30,147 nt of DNA from Rhizobium sp. (GTDB taxonomy: Bacteria; Pseudomonadota; Alphaproteobacteria; Rhizobiales; Rhizobiaceae): contig DNPN01000096.1 of NCBI GenBank assembly GCA_003501385.1, positions 1-30,147 on the forward strand, in the 5' to 3' direction. Below the pieces are notes generated by a model, which made no database searches, was not told where the DNA came from, and worked only from the letters and a program-made list of their open reading frames with translations. The position numbers and the translations under genes were made by a program. Below, one piece after another: positions 15,518-24,083 of this stretch (position 1 is its first letter; every line of letters starts with the position of its first letter).

Positions 15518-17161
15518 ATGGTGCGTGAGAACGGCGATATCATTGTCGGTATTGATGCCGGAACCTCGGTGATGAAGGCGGTTGCCTTCACGCTGGATGG
15601 CGAGCAAGTGGCTGTTGCATCGATCCGTAACGTTTACGCCATGGGGGCCGATGGATCTGCCACGCAATCGTTGGCGCGCACTTGGTGTGATTGTCAAAAA
15701 GCGTTGCTGGCGCTTGCGGATGAGGTTGGCGATCTCGCTGACCGGGTTGCTGCCATTGCCGTGACAGGACAGGGTGATGGGACATGGCTTGTTGGCAAGA
15801 ACAATGCGCCTGTCACTGATGCGTGGCTCTGGCTCGATGCGCGCGCTGCTCCCACGGTTAGCCGGTTGAGCCAAAAATCGTCGGATCGTGTTCGGTTTGA
15901 AGCCACGGGCACGGGATTGAACACGTGCCAGCAGGGCAGCCAATTGGCCCATATGGATCGTATCAGCCCCGAGTTACTGGACCACGCTGAGGTGGCGTTG
16001 CATTGTAAAGATTGGCTTTATTTGAATCTTACGGGCATTCGTGCAACCGATCCATCGGAGGCGAGTTTCACCTTCGGGAACTTTCGCAATCGGCGCTACG
16101 ATGAAACCGTGATTGCAGCCTTGGGACTCACGCATCGCCAATCCTTGCTTCCCGAAATCCTAGAAGGCACAACGTTCACGCATCCGCTGACGGCCCAAGC
16201 CGCTTCGCTGTGCGGTTTGAAAGCCGGAACGCCCGTCTGTCTTGGCTATGTTGATATGGTGATGACGGCACTCGGCGCAGGCGTGCGCAGCAGCAGGCAA
16301 AACGCAGCGTGTTCCACGATTGGCTCGACCGGCGTGCATATGCAGGCCAAAGCGGTTCCCGACGTGCATCTCAATGCGGCGCGAACCGGTTATGTTATTG
16401 CGCTTCCTCTGCCCGATCTGGTCACCCAGGTGCAAACCAATATGGGTTCGACCATCAATCTCGACTGGCTGTTGAACCTTGCGGCTGACCTGATCAGCGA
16501 AAATGGTGTCGCCATCGATTACACAGCTTTGATTCCGCGAATTGATGCATGGTTTGCCAAAAGCCAGCCAGGCAATCTGATCTACCACCCTTATATTTCC
16601 GAGGCTGGCGAGCGTGGTCCCTTTGTCAACGCCCATGCGCGGGCAGGCTTTACCGGGTTGAACAGTCGACATCGGTTTCCCGATATGGTGCGGTCCGTGG
16701 TGGAAGGGCTGGCGCTGGCAACACGCGATTGTTACGCCGCAATGGGTGCTTTTCCGCAGGAACTGCGTCTCAGTGGCGGTGCTGCGCGGTCCAAAGCGTT
16801 GCGGGAGACCTTGGCGGCGGCTGTTGGCGCTTCTGTTCGTGTCAGCCGCCGCGATGAGACGGGTGCTGCAGGTGCTGCGATGATGGCCGCCGTTGCCATT
16901 GGCGCCTATCAAAGCATGGATGATTGTATTGCGGAATGGGTTACGCCCTTTCTGGGCACGCTGGAGCCCGCCAATCTCGATGACGCGCGGCGCTTTAACG
17001 GGCTGGCGGAATCCTATGATGAAATTCGTCACGCGCTGGAGCCGGTGTGGAACCATATGGCCGAGACGACCAATGCCCCGGAAACATCGATGGTTTTGCC
17101 AGGGATGGCTGACAATATTCCAACCTATCCCCATTCCCACCCACATCACGGGAGTCTTTGA
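15518..17161 (+). CDS. eryA: Erythritol kinase EryA
   Basis: A 547-aa FGGY-family kinase that phosphorylates erythritol to L-erythritol 4-phosphate, the first step of the pathway in Brucella and rhizobia. The N-terminal fold begins GDIIVGIDAGTSVMKAVAF. AVTGQGDGTWLVG (about 84-96), AWLWLDARAAP and CKDWLYLNLTG follow, and the C-terminal domain has STIGSTGVHMQ, ARAGFTGLN and LRLSGGAARSKALRETLA. I chose the ATG at 15518, behind GGGAGG at 15505-15510; a GTG at 15503 precedes that site. The C-terminus carries an extra His/Pro-rich tail (TYPHSHPHHGSL). Its stop overlaps the eryB start by one base. The identity comes from the context of eryB, eryC, eryD and the isomerases. Confidence 0.92.
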   Translation: MVRENGDIIVGIDAGTSVMKAVAFTLDGEQVAVASIRNVYAMGADGSATQSLARTWCDCQKALLALADEVGDLADRVAAIAVTGQGDGTWLVGKNNAPVTDAWLWLDARAAPTVSRLSQKSSDRVRFEATGTGLNTCQQGSQLAHMDRISPELLDHAEVALHCKDWLYLNLTGIRATDPSEASFTFGNFRNRRYDETVIAALGLTHRQSLLPEILEGTTFTHPLTAQAASLCGLKAGTPVCLGYVDMVMTALGAGVRSSRQNAACSTIGSTGVHMQAKAVPDVHLNAARTGYVIALPLPDLVTQVQTNMGSTINLDWLLNLAADLISENGVAIDYTALIPRIDAWFAKSQPGNLIYHPYISEAGERGPFVNAHARAGFTGLNSRHRFPDMVRSVVEGLALATRDCYAAMGAFPQELRLSGGAARSKALRETLAAAVGASVRVSRRDETGAAGAAMMAAVAIGAYQSMDDCIAEWVTPFLGTLEPANLDDARRFNGLAESYDEIRHALEPVWNHMAETTNAPETSMVLPGMADNIPTYPHSHPHHGSL

Positions 17162-18672
17162 TGACAGACAACACGATTATCGACCTTCTGGTGATTGGCG
17201 GTGGCATCAACGGTACTGGTATTGCGCGCGATGCGGCAGGTCGCGGTCTCTCGGTGATCCTGTGCGAGAAGGACGATCTCGCCCAAGGCACGTCTTCCCG
17301 TTCGGGTAAATTGGTGCATGGGGGGTTGCGCTATCTGGAATATTACGAATTTCGACTTGTGCGTGAGGCCCTGATTGAGCGCGAGGTTCTGCTCAATTCG
17401 GCAAGCCATATCATCTGGCCCATGCGGTTTGTGCTGCCGCACAGTCCATTGGATCGCCCGGCCTGGTTGGTACGACTTGGTTTGTTTCTGTATGATCATC
17501 TGGGCGGGCGCAAAAAACTTCCGGGCACCCGTACACTTGATCTCGCCCGCGCACCGGAAGGCGCTCCGTTGCAGGATCAATACACAAAGGGCTTTGAATA
17601 TTCCGATTGTTGGGTGGATGACGCACGTCTTGTGGTGCTCAATGCCCTTGGTGCTGCCGAAAAAGGCGCCAAAATCCTGACCCGCGCGGCCTGTATCAGC
17701 GCGCGGCGTGACAACGGGCTTTGGACTATTCAGTTGCGGCACAGCCGGACAGGAAAGGTGCAAACGCTAAACGCCCGGGCGGTTGTCAATGCCGCCGGAC
17801 CTTGGGTCAATGACATTATTGGCCGGGTGGCGGGCAGCAACAGCCGCCGCAATGTTCGGCTCGTCAAGGGTAGCCATATCATCGTGCCGAAATTCTGGAG
17901 TGGAAACCAAGCCTATCTGGTGCAAAACCACGATAAGCGGGTGATTTTCATCAACCCCTATGAGGGGGATAAGGCGCTGATCGGCACAACGGATATTCCC
18001 TATGAGGGCGCGCCGGAACAGGTGAGCGCCGATGAAAGCGAGATTGATTATCTGATTGCCGCTGTAAACCGCTATTTCAAGGAAAAGCTGCGGCGCAGCG
18101 ATGTGATTGAGAGTTTTTCTGGCGTACGCCCGCTGTTTGATGATGGCAAGGGCAATCCCTCGGCTGTCACCCGTGATTATGTGTTTGATCTCGATGAAAC
18201 CGGTGGCGCGCCTTTGCTCAATGTGTTTGGCGGCAAGATTACCACATTTCGCAAACTCTCAGAACATGCGCTGCAAAAGCTTGGCCCCTTTTTCCCCGCC
18301 ATGGGGCCAGATTGGACAGCCACCTCCACCCTGCCCGGCGGCGAGATCGCCAATGCGGACTATGTCGCCTTTGCAGAGACATTGCGACGAAATTATCCGT
18401 GGATGCCGCGTTCGCTGCTGCAGCATTATGGACGGCTTTATGGCGCACGCATCACAGGCATCGTCGAGGATGCCAAGGTGTTAAGCGATCTCGGAAGGCA
18501 CTTTGGAGGCGAGCTTTATGAAGCAGAGGTTCGTTATCTCATGCGGTCTGAATGGGCGGGAACAGCCGACGATGTGTTGCTGCGCCGCACCAAGGAGGGG
18601 CTGCATATGACACCCCAGCAGAAAGCTGACTTCACCGTCTGGTTTGAGACCGCATTGGCCCATGCTGCGTGA
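17161..18672 (+). CDS. eryB: L-erythritol 4-phosphate dehydrogenase EryB
   Basis: A 503-aa FAD-dependent GlpD-family oxidase that converts L-erythritol 4-phosphate to L-3-tetrulose 4-phosphate and feeds electrons to the membrane. The FAD-binding motif GGGINGTG is at about 13-20 and the Glu of ILCEKDD follows. GTSSRSGKLVHGGLRYLE, VVNAAGPWVNDI, GTTDIPYEGAPEQV and GGKITTFRKLSEHAL are family motifs. The ATG at 17161 overlaps the eryA stop and follows GGGAG; a TTG just before is out of favour. The C-terminal helical domain (about 390-500) is complete. Its paralogue at 5900-7585 lies in the opposite-strand module. Confidence 0.93.
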   Translation: MTDNTIIDLLVIGGGINGTGIARDAAGRGLSVILCEKDDLAQGTSSRSGKLVHGGLRYLEYYEFRLVREALIEREVLLNSASHIIWPMRFVLPHSPLDRPAWLVRLGLFLYDHLGGRKKLPGTRTLDLARAPEGAPLQDQYTKGFEYSDCWVDDARLVVLNALGAAEKGAKILTRAACISARRDNGLWTIQLRHSRTGKVQTLNARAVVNAAGPWVNDIIGRVAGSNSRRNVRLVKGSHIIVPKFWSGNQAYLVQNHDKRVIFINPYEGDKALIGTTDIPYEGAPEQVSADESEIDYLIAAVNRYFKEKLRRSDVIESFSGVRPLFDDGKGNPSAVTRDYVFDLDETGGAPLLNVFGGKITTFRKLSEHALQKLGPFFPAMGPDWTATSTLPGGEIANADYVAFAETLRRNYPWMPRSLLQHYGRLYGARITGIVEDAKVLSDLGRHFGGELYEAEVRYLMRSEWAGTADDVLLRRTKEGLHMTPQQKADFTVWFETALAHAA

Positions 18673-18708
18673 GTTGGCCTGCGTGCGTTGGATTGAATAG
18701 GAAACACC

Positions 18709-19641
18709 ATGGCTCTCACCCTGTCACTCAACACCAATCCACTGGTCAACCGCTTTGCGCAAGCGGATGATCTGATCAACACCGTGGCGCGGGATTTGAA
18801 AATCCGCGATCTGCAATTGACCCACGAGTTTATTAATCCGAGTTGGTCTGCGAGCACGATTCGCCGCCTGACAAGAGAGATGAAGTCGGCCCTTGATCGC
18901 ACCGGTGTCCGGGTGACTTCCGGGATGACGGGGCCTTATGGGCGGCTCAACCACTTTGGCCACCCGGATAAAGAGGTGCGCCGTTATTATATCGATTGGT
19001 TCAAGACCTTTGCCGAGATCACCGCCGATCTTGGTGGCCAATCTCTGGGCACGCAGTTCGCCATTTTCACCTATCGTGATTTTGATGATCTGCAGCGGCG
19101 TGAAGCGTTGATCACCATTGCCATTGAGTGTTGGCAGGAGGTGGCGGAACACGCGAAGGCGGCAGGTCTCTCCTTTTTGTTCTGGGAGCCAATGAGCATT
19201 GGTCGTGAATTTGGCGAAACTATTGACGCCTGCATCAATCTGCAAAGCCGGCTGGCAAACACAGCGATGGCGATTCCGATGTGGATGATGGCCGATATTG
19301 ATCATGGCGATGTCACCTCCCCCAACCCGGATGATTACGACCCTTACGCTTGGGCGCGGGCCGTGCCGAAACTGTCCCCCATCATCCATATCAAGCAAAG
19401 CCTGATGGATAAGGGCGGACATCGTCCTTTCACTGCCGAGTTCAATGCCAAAGGGCGCATTCAGCCCCCTGCCCTGCTGGAGGCCTTCAATCTGGGCGGG
19501 GCGGTGGACAATGAGATTTGTCTGGAGCTGTCCTTCAAGGAACGAGCGCCGAACGATCGGCAGGTGATCGCTCAAATCGCGGAAAGCGTCGCCTTTTGGG
19601 CACCTTACATCGACACCGGCGCGGGTGATTTGAACATCTAA
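18709..19641 (+). CDS. eryC: Tetrulose 4-phosphate racemase EryC (xylose isomerase-like fold)
   Basis: A 310-aa protein of the xylose isomerase-like TIM-barrel superfamily. EryC was long annotated as a dehydrogenase, but in Brucella it was shown to interconvert L- and D-3-tetrulose 4-phosphate. There is no Rossmann motif here. Instead, acidic and His residues that fit a metal site occur in FLFWEPMSIGREFG, MMADIDHGDVTSP, IIHIKQS and EICLELSFKER. The ATG at 18709 follows TAGGAAAC, 36 bases after eryB, consistent with one transcript. Length and ordering match the known ery operon. Confidence 0.92.
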   Translation: MALTLSLNTNPLVNRFAQADDLINTVARDLKIRDLQLTHEFINPSWSASTIRRLTREMKSALDRTGVRVTSGMTGPYGRLNHFGHPDKEVRRYYIDWFKTFAEITADLGGQSLGTQFAIFTYRDFDDLQRREALITIAIECWQEVAEHAKAAGLSFLFWEPMSIGREFGETIDACINLQSRLANTAMAIPMWMMADIDHGDVTSPNPDDYDPYAWARAVPKLSPIIHIKQSLMDKGGHRPFTAEFNAKGRIQPPALLEAFNLGGAVDNEICLELSFKERAPNDRQVIAQIAESVAFWAPYIDTGAGDLNI

Positions 19642-19660
19642 CCCTGGAGCAAGACGCGAC

Positions 19661-20668
19661 ATGGATAAATTCGTCAAACAGACGCAGATAAGCAGCGATA
19701 CAGACGAGTCTCTCGCCATTCGTGCGGCATGGCTGCATTATGTTGGTGGTTTGACGCAGTCAGCTGTGGCGAAACGGCTTGGTCTGCCTTCTGTCAAGAC
19801 CCATCGTTTGATCGCCAAGGCGGTGGCGGAAGGTGTGGTGAAAGTCACCATCGACGGTGATATTGTGGAATGCGTGGCGCTGGAAGTACGTCTCTCTCAG
19901 CGGTTTGGTCTGAACTATTGCGAAGTCGCTCCCGATCTGGGTGAGGATGGTCTTGCGCTGCGTACGCTCGGCGCTGCGGGGGCTGGCTTTCTGAAGCGTG
20001 AAATCGAGCGCGGTGAACACAAGGTCATTGGCCTTGGCCATGGCCGCACACTCTCGGCTGCCGTTCAGCACATGCCGCGTTTGAATGGCGGCGTTGTGCG
20101 CTTCGTATCGCTGTTGGGCGGCCTTACCCGCCATTATGCCGCCAATCCTTATGATGTCATGCACAGGCTGGCCGAAAAAACAGGGACCTTGGCCTATGTC
20201 ATGCCAGTGCCCTTCTTTGCCAACTCGCAGGAAGACCGCGATGTGCTTTTGGCCCAGCGCGGCGTGCGCGAAGTGTTCGACATGGCCAATCAAGCCGATC
20301 TCAAGCTGGTCGGCATCGGCACTGTGGATGCCCAGGCGCAACTGGTGCAATCGGGCATGTTGGAACGGTATGAGATTGACGCCATTGCCCAGCAAGGCGG
20401 GATTGGCGAGCTGCTCGGTCATTTCTTTGATGACAAGGGCCGCGTGCTTGACACCGGACTGAGCAACCGCACGCTTGCGGCCAATTTCCCCACTCATCGT
20501 GGCGACAAGCTGGTTGCGCTGGCGGGTGGCGCGTCCAAGGTCGCTGCCATTCGCGCCGTGCTGAACAGCAACCGATTGTATGGCCTGATTACGGATGAGG
20601 CAACGGCCCGGCATTTGTTGGGCGATACCCCATCTCTTCAAACAACACGGACACATCATGACAGATAA
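19661..20668 (+). CDS. eryD: Erythritol operon regulator EryD (SorC/DeoR type)
   Basis: A 335-aa SorC-family regulator. The N-terminal helix-turn-helix is clear (LHYVGGLTQSAVAKRLGLPSV, then KTHRLIAKAVAEG), followed by the sugar-binding effector domain (VIGLGHGRTLSAAVQHMPRL, FVSLLGGLTRHYAANPYDVMHRLAEKTG, LVGIGTVDA, GIGELLGHFFDDKG, VALAGGASKVAAIRAVL). In Brucella, EryD represses the ery operon and erythritol relieves it. It starts 19 bases after eryC, behind TGGAG. The end overlaps the eryH start by 11 bases, so eryH is probably translated by coupling. The last dozen residues after GDTPS may be the extra tail caused by that overlap. Confidence 0.92.
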   Translation: MDKFVKQTQISSDTDESLAIRAAWLHYVGGLTQSAVAKRLGLPSVKTHRLIAKAVAEGVVKVTIDGDIVECVALEVRLSQRFGLNYCEVAPDLGEDGLALRTLGAAGAGFLKREIERGEHKVIGLGHGRTLSAAVQHMPRLNGGVVRFVSLLGGLTRHYAANPYDVMHRLAEKTGTLAYVMPVPFFANSQEDRDVLLAQRGVREVFDMANQADLKLVGIGTVDAQAQLVQSGMLERYEIDAIAQQGGIGELLGHFFDDKGRVLDTGLSNRTLAANFPTHRGDKLVALAGGASKVAAIRAVLNSNRLYGLITDEATARHLLGDTPSLQTTRTHHDR

Positions 20669-21428
20669 AGAGCCCTATTGGATCGGCACGAGCTGGAAAA
20701 TGAACAAGACGCTGGCGGAGTCCATGGGTTTTGCGCAAGCTCTCGCCCATGCGGATGGCGGCCACGATCCGCGTCTTCAGCGTTTTGTCATTCCGCCCTT
20801 CACCGCCCTTCGGCAAGTGAAGGAAAAACTCGCCACTGTGTCTGTGAAAGTCGGCGCACAAAACATGCATTGGGCCGATGACGGCGCATGGACGGGAGAA
20901 ATCTCCCCCGTGATGCTCAAGGATTGCGGCATGGATCTGGTGGAGCTGGGCCATTCCGAGCGTCGCAGCCATTTTGGTGAGACCGATGAGACGGTTGGGC
21001 TCAAGGTGGAGGCGGCGGTTCGCCATGGTCTGATACCGCTGATCTGCATCGGCGAAACGTGGGAGCAACGAGAGGCGGGCCGTGCCCGACAGGTTTTGGA
21101 GGACCAGGTGCGTGCTGCCCTCGCCTGCCTTGGTCCGGGCCAACAACGGGCTGAAATTCTGCTGGCCTATGAGCCGGTCTGGGCGATTGGTGAAAATGGG
21201 GTTCCGGCAACGGCCGACTATGCCGATGCGCGGCATGCCGAGATTGCCAATATCGCCCAATCGGTGCTTGGACGCAAAATTCCTTGTCTTTATGGCGGCT
21301 CGGTTCATCCGGGCAATTGTGAAGAGCTGATTTCGAGCCCGCATATTGATGGGCTCTTCATTGGCCGCTCGGCGTGGCAGGTCGAGGGCTATCTGGCCAT
21401 CCTCGCGCGGGTTGCGCGGACACTTTGA
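20658..21428 (+). CDS. eryH: D-3-tetrulose 4-phosphate isomerase EryH (TpiA2, TIM homologue)
   Basis: A 256-aa triosephosphate isomerase homologue; in Brucella the equivalent TpiA2 isomerises D-3-tetrulose 4-phosphate to D-erythrulose 4-phosphate. Catalytic Lys14 (TSWKMNK), His99 (ELGHSERR) and Glu172 (YEPVWAIG) are present, as is the phosphate-binding YGGSVHPGN. The Asn normally just before the catalytic Trp-Lys pair (NWKMN) is Ser12 here, and loop 6 reads AIGENGVPAT. The ATG at 20658 lies inside the end of eryD; upstream in-frame sequence is not family-like. A glycolytic TIM elsewhere in the genome is expected. Confidence 0.92.
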   Translation: MTDKEPYWIGTSWKMNKTLAESMGFAQALAHADGGHDPRLQRFVIPPFTALRQVKEKLATVSVKVGAQNMHWADDGAWTGEISPVMLKDCGMDLVELGHSERRSHFGETDETVGLKVEAAVRHGLIPLICIGETWEQREAGRARQVLEDQVRAALACLGPGQQRAEILLAYEPVWAIGENGVPATADYADARHAEIANIAQSVLGRKIPCLYGGSVHPGNCEELISSPHIDGLFIGRSAWQVEGYLAILARVARTL

Positions 21429-21438
21429 GGAGGAAAAT

Positions 21439-21891
21439 ATGAAACTTGCTATTGCCGGAGACAGTGCAGGCGAAGGCCTTGCAGGCGTTCTCGCCACCTA
21501 TCTGAAGGATCGTTTTGAGGTGCATGAAATTTCTCGCACCGAAGCGGGACCTGACCCTTTTTACGCCGATCTTGCGGATCGGGTTGCATCCGCAGTCATC
21601 AATGGCACCTACGATCGGGCCATTCTGGTGTGCGGCACGGGGATTGGCGTGTGCATTTCGGCCAACAAGGTGCCGGGTATCCGCGCCGCCCTCACCCATG
21701 ATACCTATTCCGCAGAGCGTGCCGCACTGTCCAACAACGCGCAGATCATCACCATGGGATCAAGGGTTATCGGCCCTGAATTGGCTAAGATGGTGGCGGA
21801 TACATTTCTGGCCCACACGTTCGACCCACAAGGGCGCTCTGCCGATAACGTCAAGGCAATTGATGCCGTTGGGGCGAAATATGCCGTTTGA
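21439..21891 (+). CDS. eryI: D-erythrose 4-phosphate isomerase EryI (RpiB homologue)
   Basis: A 150-aa RpiB/LacAB-family isomerase. In Brucella this homologue converts D-erythrulose 4-phosphate to D-erythrose 4-phosphate, the final step into the pentose phosphate pathway. Cys65 in VCGTGIG and the ISANKVPGIRA motif are kept. The two His of canonical RpiB (GCDHxG near residue 9 and RQHND near residue 99) are Ser here (AGDSAG, ALSNNA), consistent with altered substrate. The ATG at 21439 has an excellent GAGGAGG immediately after the eryH stop; the longer upstream frame lies inside eryH. Last gene of the ery operon, convergent with the cellulose operon 47 bases on. Confidence 0.93.
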   Translation: MKLAIAGDSAGEGLAGVLATYLKDRFEVHEISRTEAGPDPFYADLADRVASAVINGTYDRAILVCGTGIGVCISANKVPGIRAALTHDTYSAERAALSNNAQIITMGSRVIGPELAKMVADTFLAHTFDPQGRSADNVKAIDAVGAKYAV

Positions 21892-21899
21892 GCCAGGCT

Positions 21900-21912
21900 C
21901 GCCAGCGTGGCG
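21900..21912. terminator. Weak hairpin between convergent eryI and bcsK
   Basis: CGCCA-gcg-TGGCG forms a 5-bp stem in the 47-base convergent gap. No U-tract follows on either strand, so termination here would be weak or factor-dependent. Confidence 0.25.
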
Positions 21913-21938
21913 GTGGTTCGAGAGACAGCGTTTCCAGC

Positions 21939-24083
21939 TCAGCCGGTGTGTGATGGGTTCATGGCTTCCTTGACATCGGCCAGTCCTTTCACACCATCGC
22001 GGTTGCCAATGGCTGCCAAGCTTTGAAACACCCGTGTCGCGTCGCCATAGCGTTTGAGTTTCAGATAAACGTAGCCACGCAGCACCATAAGGTCGACCCG
22101 CTCGGTGGCCAGACGTGCGCGTCTGTCCAGTAGATTGATGGTTTCGGAATATCGGCCGGCCTGAAAGCTGGCCACGGCACGATCAGCCAGCAGAACGACC
22201 TGCAATTCTGTTGCCCGCTTGGTGTCAAGGTCGCTGCTTGTTGCTGCAAAAGCTGCGTTGCTGGTGAGGCCAAGCCGGATATAGGCAAGGCTTTTGCCAT
22301 AGGCCGCATCGCTACGCACCTTGGCCTGAGTGCTGGCGAGGCCGCGATCAAACGCATCGACAGCTTCTGCCGGACGGTTGGCGTTCATCAGGCACCATCC
22401 CTGCGCCACGGATTGGTCTGCCGGAAGGCTTCTTGCTGTCACAGAGGCGAGGCAGGAGGTAGGTCCTGCCTGTCGAGGGGCGGTTGCGTTGCGGGCACGT
22501 CTGTTTGAGCTATTGGTTGGAATGTGTCTCGCAACCGTGGTTTCTGGTTGTACCGACCCAACGTTTTCTCGTTCGATACTGGGTGCCGACGATATGGCTT
22601 TGGTGTTGCCTTGTTTGCGCTCAGAAAGGCTGGCAATTCGCGCAGAGCGTCCGGCCCAGAGTGTCTGGATTCGCTGTACGTCTTTCGGCAGTTTCAGCTC
22701 TTGGGCGGTGACCGCCAATCCATAGGCGGATGGCTCGTCATCTGGCTGCCACGATACCGCGAGGGAAAACCATTTCAGCGCCTGTTCGGGCTGTTGAAAC
22801 ACCCGGGCGTACCAGCCAAATTGCTGGGCAGTGTCTGCGTGCTTTGCCGATACCGTTGCCGTCGCCATGCGTTGAAGGACATCCGATGCAATGACAACAG
22901 CGGGGTCCTGCGCCAACAGATTGGTGGCTGCCGCCAGATAAGCGCTGCGTGCCTCATCCGAACTATCGCGCCAGCGATACATCACTTGCTCTGCGGCTGC
23001 GAAGTCCTTGCGCGCCCCTAAAACCAGTGCAAGACCTTGAGATGCAGAGGCAGTGTCCTGTTTATCATGGGCCATGCGGAACCATTTTTCCGCATCTTTG
23101 GTGTTGTTGTGTCGATAGCTATACCAGCCAAGCAACAAGGCATCCGAGGCGAGTTGATTGGTTTGCGCAAGCTTCTGCAAGCGTTCCAGCCAGAAGGTGG
23201 GTGCGGTGGTGGCGGGATTGTCCGTTGCCTCGGTGACAAAGCGTCTGGCAATGTCATCGCGCAGGCCCTCAAATTCAGGCTTGCCGCTTGCGTCGGGCTT
23301 TTCCAATACCAGGAGGCCGTCCAGCATGGCCGCAGGCAAAACCGTAGACGCTTTCTGGATCGTGGCGATCCGCTCCGCAGGCACCATGCAGTTTGTCAGA
23401 ATATAGCCATAGGTGTCGCGTGATCGTTGAGGACGGTCTGTTTTGGCAAACGCCTCTGCTACGCGCCACAGCACATCCACATCTGCGCAGGTCAGCAGTC
23501 CTTCATTCACAGACGCCGTCTCAATAACCGCATTATACTGCTTGAGATCGGAACTCTGCACCAAGGTTTGCCGCGCCTCACCCATATTGAGCATGGAGAT
23601 CAGGTCTTCGGGCGGCTGCCACGCACTTTCGGCCTTTTGTCGCTCGGCAATGGCCTTGCGCACCTCTGCGTACCGTTGCTGCCCATAGAGTTTCCACATG
23701 GCGTCCAATTGCGGATCACCGCCTGCAACGTCAGCCACGGGATTTTCCGGTGGCACCCATGTGGGATAAAGCGCTCGCAATCGTGCCGTTTCAGCCTGCA
23801 GCCTGACCGTATCTCCGCGTCGCGCAAAATAGCGAAGCGCGCTTAAGTCTGCTGGCAAGGGCGCTGAACGGGTCGAAGGCTGTTGTGTCGCCGCTTGCGC
23901 GACCAAAATAGGATCTTGCACCAATCGATCTGTGCGTGACAGCACCGCAGGTGGAGATGTCAACGAGGCATCACTGTCCTCCGCCGGGCCAATGCCAGCT
24001 GATGAGCGGCTCATCCCGATGCTTGCCACTGTACCACTGGACAGAATGAGGGATGATAGAGCGATGATAACGGGGTATTTCAA
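21939..24083 (-). CDS. bcsK: TPR-repeat cellulose biosynthesis protein (BcsK-like)
   Basis: A 714-aa protein with a short hydrophobic export signal (KYPVIIALSSLILSSGTVAS) and many helical TPR-like units. Examples are DAMWKLYGQQRYAEVRKAIAER, LGWYSYRHNNTKDAEKWFRMAH and YVYLKLKRYGDATRVFQSL. There is no C-terminal outer-membrane barrel domain like that of BcsC; the protein ends soon after the last TPR. This fits BcsK of Agrobacterium-type cellulose operons, presumed to be a periplasmic scaffold. I chose the TTG at 24083, which overlaps the bcsB stop (TTGA) and has GGGAGG five bases before it. The frame extends to 24209, but that extension is antisense-like sequence within bcsB. Confidence 0.72.
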   Translation of the reverse strand: MKYPVIIALSSLILSSGTVASIGMSRSSAGIGPAEDSDASLTSPPAVLSRTDRLVQDPILVAQAATQQPSTRSAPLPADLSALRYFARRGDTVRLQAETARLRALYPTWVPPENPVADVAGGDPQLDAMWKLYGQQRYAEVRKAIAERQKAESAWQPPEDLISMLNMGEARQTLVQSSDLKQYNAVIETASVNEGLLTCADVDVLWRVAEAFAKTDRPQRSRDTYGYILTNCMVPAERIATIQKASTVLPAAMLDGLLVLEKPDASGKPEFEGLRDDIARRFVTEATDNPATTAPTFWLERLQKLAQTNQLASDALLLGWYSYRHNNTKDAEKWFRMAHDKQDTASASQGLALVLGARKDFAAAEQVMYRWRDSSDEARSAYLAAATNLLAQDPAVVIASDVLQRMATATVSAKHADTAQQFGWYARVFQQPEQALKWFSLAVSWQPDDEPSAYGLAVTAQELKLPKDVQRIQTLWAGRSARIASLSERKQGNTKAISSAPSIERENVGSVQPETTVARHIPTNSSNRRARNATAPRQAGPTSCLASVTARSLPADQSVAQGWCLMNANRPAEAVDAFDRGLASTQAKVRSDAAYGKSLAYIRLGLTSNAAFAATSSDLDTKRATELQVVLLADRAVASFQAGRYSETINLLDRRARLATERVDLMVLRGYVYLKLKRYGDATRVFQSLAAIGNRDGVKGLADVKEAMNPSHTG

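Noticed and set aside
15473..17149. Reverse open frames opposite eryA
   Set aside because: Composition shadows of an unambiguous FGGY kinase on the forward strand.
21939..24083. Naming the TPR protein BcsC
   Set aside because: It has no C-terminal outer-membrane barrel domain and is too short; BcsK fits better.
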